Shown one piece after another: positions 61,201-64,000 of a stretch of DNA of 64,000 nt. Source of the stretch: Tiliqua scincoides (Eukaryota; Chordata; Lepidosauria; Squamata; Scincidae). Location of the stretch: positions 71,483,254-71,547,253 of the forward strand of contig NC_089826.1 in assembly GCF_035046505.1 (NCBI RefSeq), read 5' to 3'. Below the pieces are notes generated by a model, which saw nothing but the letters and a program-made list of their open reading frames with translations, made no database searches and was not told the DNA's origin. Position 1 is the first letter of the stretch. Every line of letters begins with the position of its first letter. The position numbers were made by a program, and so were the translations under genes.

Positions 61201-63478
61201 AAATCCATTTTAAAAACAAAGTCCCTTTTCTCTGGTGATTTAAAAACAACCTTGTTGACTTTTGTGATGTTAAGACAGGTCATTAGGCGGACAATCCATC
61301 ATCAGTCTCTCTCCAGGAGAGCCAGGGACCCCTCCCTTCATCCAGAGCAAGTGATCTTTCTTTCACCTGGTAGGGGTCACTTTGCCTTGGAGAGAGAATC
61401 AGCCAGCTGCCATCTCTTGCATTAACAAATGACTGTTTTCCTTTAATTTAAAGGGCCCTTCTCATCAAGCTGAGATAGAAAAATCTGTGGATAATTAGGT
61501 TATACCTGCAATCCCTTGCATGACTCTCTCTACAATAGTAAGAAAAGCAGTTTTTAAAACTGTGATGTTAAAGGGGTGCATTTTTCCCCTTCTCCAGGGA
61601 TCAGCACTTTCCTTCTCACTTGCAGTGGCCACTCGTATTGAGTCAAATCTGTGTATAAAAAAATCAGTGTATAACAAGATTGCACCAATATATAGAGCAA
61701 GTAGTTTCTTGCAACTGACTTATGATCCTTTGGTTGGCAAGTAAGGGAAGGGCATCTGGGTACAGAACTTAGCTCATAAGACTATCACTTAAATGAAGTT
61801 AGTATTTGGTAAAAGAGATTTTCATGGCCCTGTCCCAAGGTGTTCTGCAAACTGCTAAGTAAAGCACATGCCAAAACTACAGTTTTCTGGCCCAAGTGAA
61901 ATTTGAAGGAATTGTGAGGAGATAAATTGAAAATCTTCCAGGGAAGAAGAGTCAGCGTTTTTTTTTTTCATTCATTGTTATACTCTCCCTGTCTCTTAAC
62001 TGCCAGGGCAAATAAGTGCATACATTCCAACAAAAAGCAGTTCAGTAGTAGAATCATTCATTCTTTTTTTTTTTCCCTTCCCAGCAACTCTGAATCATTT
62101 AGCATTTGTCTCCTTCTCAAGAAAACAATCATACTATCTGTTATGAGTTGAAATTTCATGTACTTTTCTTCCTCCTGCCACTTATAATAGTGAATTTGGT
62201 TCTACGAATTGGGAATGGAAAGGTTAGGACATAGCATGGGATTAACTGGGGCTTGTCCAAACCAAAATGAATGTGGGGAATGTGGATTCCAATCTACCCT
62301 CTATGAAGCATCAGTGACTGAACTGGGAAATACGCCAGGGGCCTATTCCTTGAAATGGGGGTCACTTTCAGCTTTTGTGTTACTGCTTTTATGAAAATCT
62401 GTCTGAATTTACAAGCATAGGAGCAAAGTACATCTCAGGTCGCAATCCTAACCCCTTATGTCAGTGCTTTCCTGCACTGGCATAGCGGTGCCAATGGAAC
62501 ATGTGCTGCATCCTGCAGTTGGGTGTCACTCAAGGAAGCCTCTACGAGGTAAGGGAATGTTTGTTCCCTTACTTCAGAGCTACATTGCCCTTATGTCAGT
62601 GCTGGAAATCGCTGAGATAAGGGGTTAGGATTGCACCCTCAGTCTGGTAAGTTCTTTTATATTTTGATTTATATCTGGCTCTATTAGGTGGACTCAAAGC
62701 AGTTTACAGTATTTTTTTTTCTACATGTTTATAATCCTGTCTGCAAGAGACTCACAAGATTAAAGAACAGAATGGTATGGAGGATTAAAAGAGGCCAAAT
62801 GAATTCAAAATGTCACTGTAAACCTAACATAATGGGTGAGCATAAAGAGATGGGAGAAAAAAAGCTCAGTCCTATATGCAGTTAAGTTTCTGAGGCTCTA
62901 CCCAGAGTGAAGGTAGATTTTGAATTCCTGTTCCTGGAATGCTTCTCCTGTTTAATATGGTATCTGCATTTGAGAGGGTTTCTTACTATTGTATAGAGTT
63001 CAATGTGTATTGGTGCAGATATTTAGGGTCAGTGTGATAAAATGTGGGTAAATGTCCTTATAACTAAGGAAGATTACCCATTTTCATTATTGGGTTGTTG
63101 CTGTGTATACATCATATATGTATAGCATCATATGGCAAACTGTCATCTTTTAAGTACACTTTCCATGCTAAGGTATCTGCATATTATAAATTCTGTCATT
63201 TTGTCAAGGACTTCTTCATGAGATACTGATTTTTTCCCATTTTTGAGAAATGTGTATGAAAGTATCTTCCATAAACAGCTTTGATACTTTGGGTTGAGGC
63301 TTTGCCATGTTTCTTCTCATTCGTCTAACAATATTTCCTGGCATGTGTCTTAATATTGGTCCCAAAGTGAACCCCTCAGTGATGCTTCTTTTTTGTGGTG
63401 CAGCCTTCACAAAGCAGGGATTCCACACTAGATGATGAGGCTATTGCGAGGCAACTACAGCTTGAAGAGAATACAGAG
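46209..63478 (+). CDS. RFC1: RFC1, replication factor C large subunit, 5' part
   Basis: Six coding exons are visible: 46209-46211, 51875-52000, 53199-53274, 54165-54281, 59930-60162 and 63404-63478, giving the first 210 residues of about 1150. RFC1 is the large subunit of the five-part clamp loader that opens PCNA and places it on primed DNA in the nucleus. The N-terminal PCNA-contact motif MDIRKFFGV is intact. A basic, Lys/Ser-rich linker follows with KKKRIIYDS, acidic DSEEE, SETDEDEDFVNKKAS, SPMKLTPTSAIDFFGTGSI and LDDEAIARQLQLEENTE, each matching a block of human RFC1 in order. The BRCT and AAA+ domains lie beyond the window. All junctions are GT-AG and in frame. The linker is less conserved than the motifs, as is usual. 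Confidence 0.95.
46420..47085 (+). repeat. ~30-bp minisatellite in RFC1 intron 1, split by a SINE
   Basis: Units like ATCAATATGAGACTGGGGTC and CCATC repeat about nine times at 46420-46694 and about twice more at 47027-47085. The Sauria SINE lies between. Confidence 0.9.
46695..47026 (+). mobile_element. Sauria SINE in RFC1 intron 1
   Basis: A tRNA-like head carries box A TGGCTCAGTTGGTAGA (46706-46721) and box B CCAGTTCGAAAC (46756-46767). The characteristic tail, GTAAACCGCCTTGGATTAAA to AAAGGCAGTATATAAATACC, ends in TAAA repeats. This tail is the Bov-B-like 3' end of Sauria SINEs, known only from squamates. It splits a minisatellite: the same repeat unit resumes at 47027. Confidence 0.9.
47191..47515 (-). 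mobile_element. CR1/L2-type LINE 3' fragment
   Basis: This is the reverse complement of the same tail as at 29690: GAACATAAG start, CTAGTCCAGCTTCCTGTATC, and on the minus strand [17 protein letters not shown]. It lies in RFC1 intron 1. Confidence 0.85.
47919..48087. mobile_element. ~170-bp palindromic MITE
   Basis: GAGCCCAATCCTATCCAACT ... CTGGCACTGGAAAATTGGGC; RFC1 intron 1. Confidence 0.85.
48090..48174. mobile_element. ~85-bp palindromic MITE next to a 170-bp MITE
   Basis: GGCTGCAATCCTATACCCAC ... ATGCATAGGATTGCACT; it directly follows the element at 47919-48087. Confidence 0.85.
49005..49395 (-). mobile_element. Old CR1/L2-type LINE 3' fragment
   Basis: It begins ATAAGAATGCAAGAAGAGC and shows GGCCCATCTAGTCCAGTGTTC, the reverse of the CR1/L2-type tail; more diverged than the copy at 47191. 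Confidence 0.7.
49501..49650. mobile_element. ~150-bp palindromic MITE, first of a pair
   Basis: GGTCCAATCCTATCCAACTT ... GGGAAGTTGGATAGGATTGG; a second copy of the family lies 31 bp downstream. Confidence 0.85.
49682..49834. mobile_element. ~150-bp palindromic MITE, second of a pair
   Basis: AGGGCCCAATCCTATCCAAC ... GTACTGAAAAATTTGGCCCC; right end shortened. Confidence 0.8.
49971..50060. mobile_element. ~85-bp palindromic MITE
   Basis: CAGCCCAATCCTATCCACAC ... ATGCATAGGATTGGGCTG; near-consensus copy with perfect inverted ends of about 14 bp. Confidence 0.88.
50392..50410 (+). repeat. (GTA)n microsatellite
   Basis: About six GTA units. Confidence 0.9.
50590..50649 (+). repeat. 30-bp tandem duplication, RFC1 intron 1
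   Basis: ACTTAAGAATTGAAAATAGC plus ten bases is repeated directly, with three or four differences at the end of the second copy. Confidence 0.9.
51875..52000 (+). CDS. RFC1: RFC1 exon 2 (PCNA-binding motif)
   Basis: Acceptor TTTAG ends at 51874. It encodes DIRKFFGVVNVGKKQCD through EKSKSKEIK; donor GTTGGG at 52001. 42 codons. Confidence 0.95.
52001..53198 (+). other. RFC1: RFC1 intron 2
   Basis: No tandem AAAAG/AAGGG pentanucleotide array, the disease-linked repeat of human RFC1 intron 2, is present here. I see no other recognisable element in these 1.2 kb. Confidence 0.6.
53199..53274 (+). CDS. RFC1: RFC1 exon 3
   Basis: Acceptor ATCAG ends at 53198. It encodes VKNSSYEEAFKQKQVNKKKR and IIYDS plus one base; donor GTAACA at 53275. 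Confidence 0.94.
53431..53517. mobile_element. Diverged ~85-bp palindromic MITE
   Basis: GGCTACAATTCTATTCATGT ... GGAACTTATTTCTGAGGAGA; older copy of the same family, in RFC1 intron 3. Confidence 0.65.
54165..54281 (+). CDS. RFC1: RFC1 exon 4
   Basis: Acceptor TGCAG ends at 54164. It encodes SEEEVQLVKKSKKPPDRKQI through PVVYVSET plus one base; donor GTAATG at 54282. Confidence 0.94.
54593..54900 (+). mobile_element. Diverged CR1/L2-type LINE 3' fragment
   Basis: GGTGGAATTGCTTGCCACAG through GATACAGGAAACTGGAGTAG to TTTTATGTTCTTTC parallels the 29.7-kb copy with many changes; in RFC1 intron 4. Confidence 0.8.
56677..57001. mobile_element. hAT-like MITE, CAGGGGAGGGCAAAC type
   Basis: Starts CAGGGGAGGGCAAAC and ends GTTTGAACACCGCTG, with a perfect 8-bp duplication GTCTAGAA (56669-56676, 57002-57009). 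In RFC1 intron 4. GC-rich, hence several chance ORFs. Confidence 0.85.
59930..60162 (+). CDS. RFC1: RFC1 exon 5
   Basis: Acceptor CTCAG ends at 59929. It encodes EDEDFVNKKASQKPKENG, PMSPMKLTPTSAIDFFGTGS and KLVSSKRKE; donor GTAAGT at 60163. Confidence 0.95.
60569..60931 (+). mobile_element. Sauria SINE in RFC1 intron 5
   Basis: The head GGCAGGAGGTCTGGTCTAGA has box A-like TGGTCTAGAGGGTAGA and box B-like CCAGTTCAAGGCC (about 60632-60644). The tail GTAAACCGCCTTGAATAAAG to AAAGGCGGTATATAAATACC ends in a (GTT)n run of about 24 bp. It is the same family as at 46695. Confidence 0.9.
61120..61690. mobile_element. DNA-transposon-like repeat, copy 2 (inverse of 30370)
   Basis: Opens ACAGGTTGAGTCTCATTATT and shares several 20-bp blocks with the reverse complement of 30370-30840. 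A third relative seems to start at 63813 (ACAGGTGGAGCCTATTTATC) and runs off the window end. Confidence 0.65.
62439..62638. mobile_element. ~200-bp palindromic MITE
   Basis: GGTCGCAATCCTAACCCCTT ... AAGGGGTTAGGATTGCACCC; RFC1 intron 5. Confidence 0.85.
63404..63478 (+). CDS. RFC1: RFC1 exon 6
   Basis: Acceptor TGCAG ends at 63403. It encodes PSQSRDSTLDDEAIARQLQL and EENTE; donor GTAAAA at 63479. 25 codons. Confidence 0.93.
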
Positions 63479-64000
63479 GTAAAATTCTTGAACAGTTCTG
63501 TTTTTAGCAGTCCTTTTTAAATATTGAATGTGTGGGATCCCATTTTTAATTAGGAAGTTTTTATCTGCAGTGTTCATTAGGAGTACATTATTTCAGTACA
63601 GACTTCTTGTTGAAACTTAACTCTTCAGTTTACTTTGCAGTTCGCTATCTCTTTCCATCTGTGTGCTCTACACTTTTATCTGAGTCACACCACTTAAAAA
63701 CATAGTTTTCAAAGAATGACTTTTGAGTTTTTTGTTCCTTTATCCTAACTTCAGTGTACCAGGTGAATTACCAAATTTTACTTCCTTTGTTAAGCTATGG
63801 AGCATTACATACAGGTGGAGCCTATTTATCCGCATTAGTTCCGTTCCGTGACTCGGCGCGATTAACAAAAAACGTGTTGTGCTAAATTCCATAGAGTTAT
63901 GCAAATACACTGCAGCCTGACATTGCCGGATGGAAGGAAACTAAGGCTACTGTTATCAATCCCCTCCCCTCCGTACTCAACCCTCCCCGTTGCCAGCTGC

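Overview
The window is vertebrate nuclear DNA, most probably from a squamate reptile (a lizard; I cannot name the family). Two observations support this. The gene order LIAS - RPL9 - KLB - RFC1 matches the human 4p14 block (read from the opposite end), and the repeats are of squamate type: two Sauria SINEs, CR1/L2-type LINE tails, an active-looking APE-type LINE, and very many short hAT-like and palindromic MITEs.

Layout. 1-1076: first coding exon of LIAS (minus strand) and part of its first intron. 1077-1244: short CpG-rich head-to-head promoter. 1244-6805: RPL9 (plus strand), one non-coding and six coding exons that rebuild a 192-residue ribosomal protein uL6. 6830-13454: gene-free space between the convergent RPL9 and KLB, full of MITEs. 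13455-38921: KLB (minus strand), five coding exons giving a complete 1019-residue beta-Klotho; its 18.5-kb intron 1 holds a full-length LINE, a solo LTR and two further copies of the same LINE. 38922-46208: KLB-RFC1 intergenic region, with a second LTR, a GC-rich hAT MITE and a CTG/TG-rich repeat next to a CpG-rich promoter. 46209-64000: first six coding exons of RFC1 (plus strand; about 210 of roughly 1150 residues), continuing beyond the window.

The host genes are unrelated in function: lipoate synthesis (LIAS), translation (RPL9), FGF19/FGF21 co-reception (KLB) and DNA-replication clamp loading (RFC1). They stay together as an old syntenic block, and only LIAS and RPL9 plausibly share regulation. 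All splice junctions were placed by eye from GT/AG sites, reading phase and remembered human proteins; no alignment was run.

The most interesting non-genic items are: a 3.93-kb LINE with a perfect 14-bp target duplication and only one stop in its single ORF, carrying a UUCG hairpin at its 3' end; a 420-bp element in RPL9 intron 1 with a 41-bp near-perfect hairpin inside a larger palindrome; a Sauria SINE sitting inside a minisatellite in RFC1 intron 1; and a set of hAT MITEs whose 8-bp target duplications can be read directly. I saw no CRISPR, operon or other prokaryotic system.
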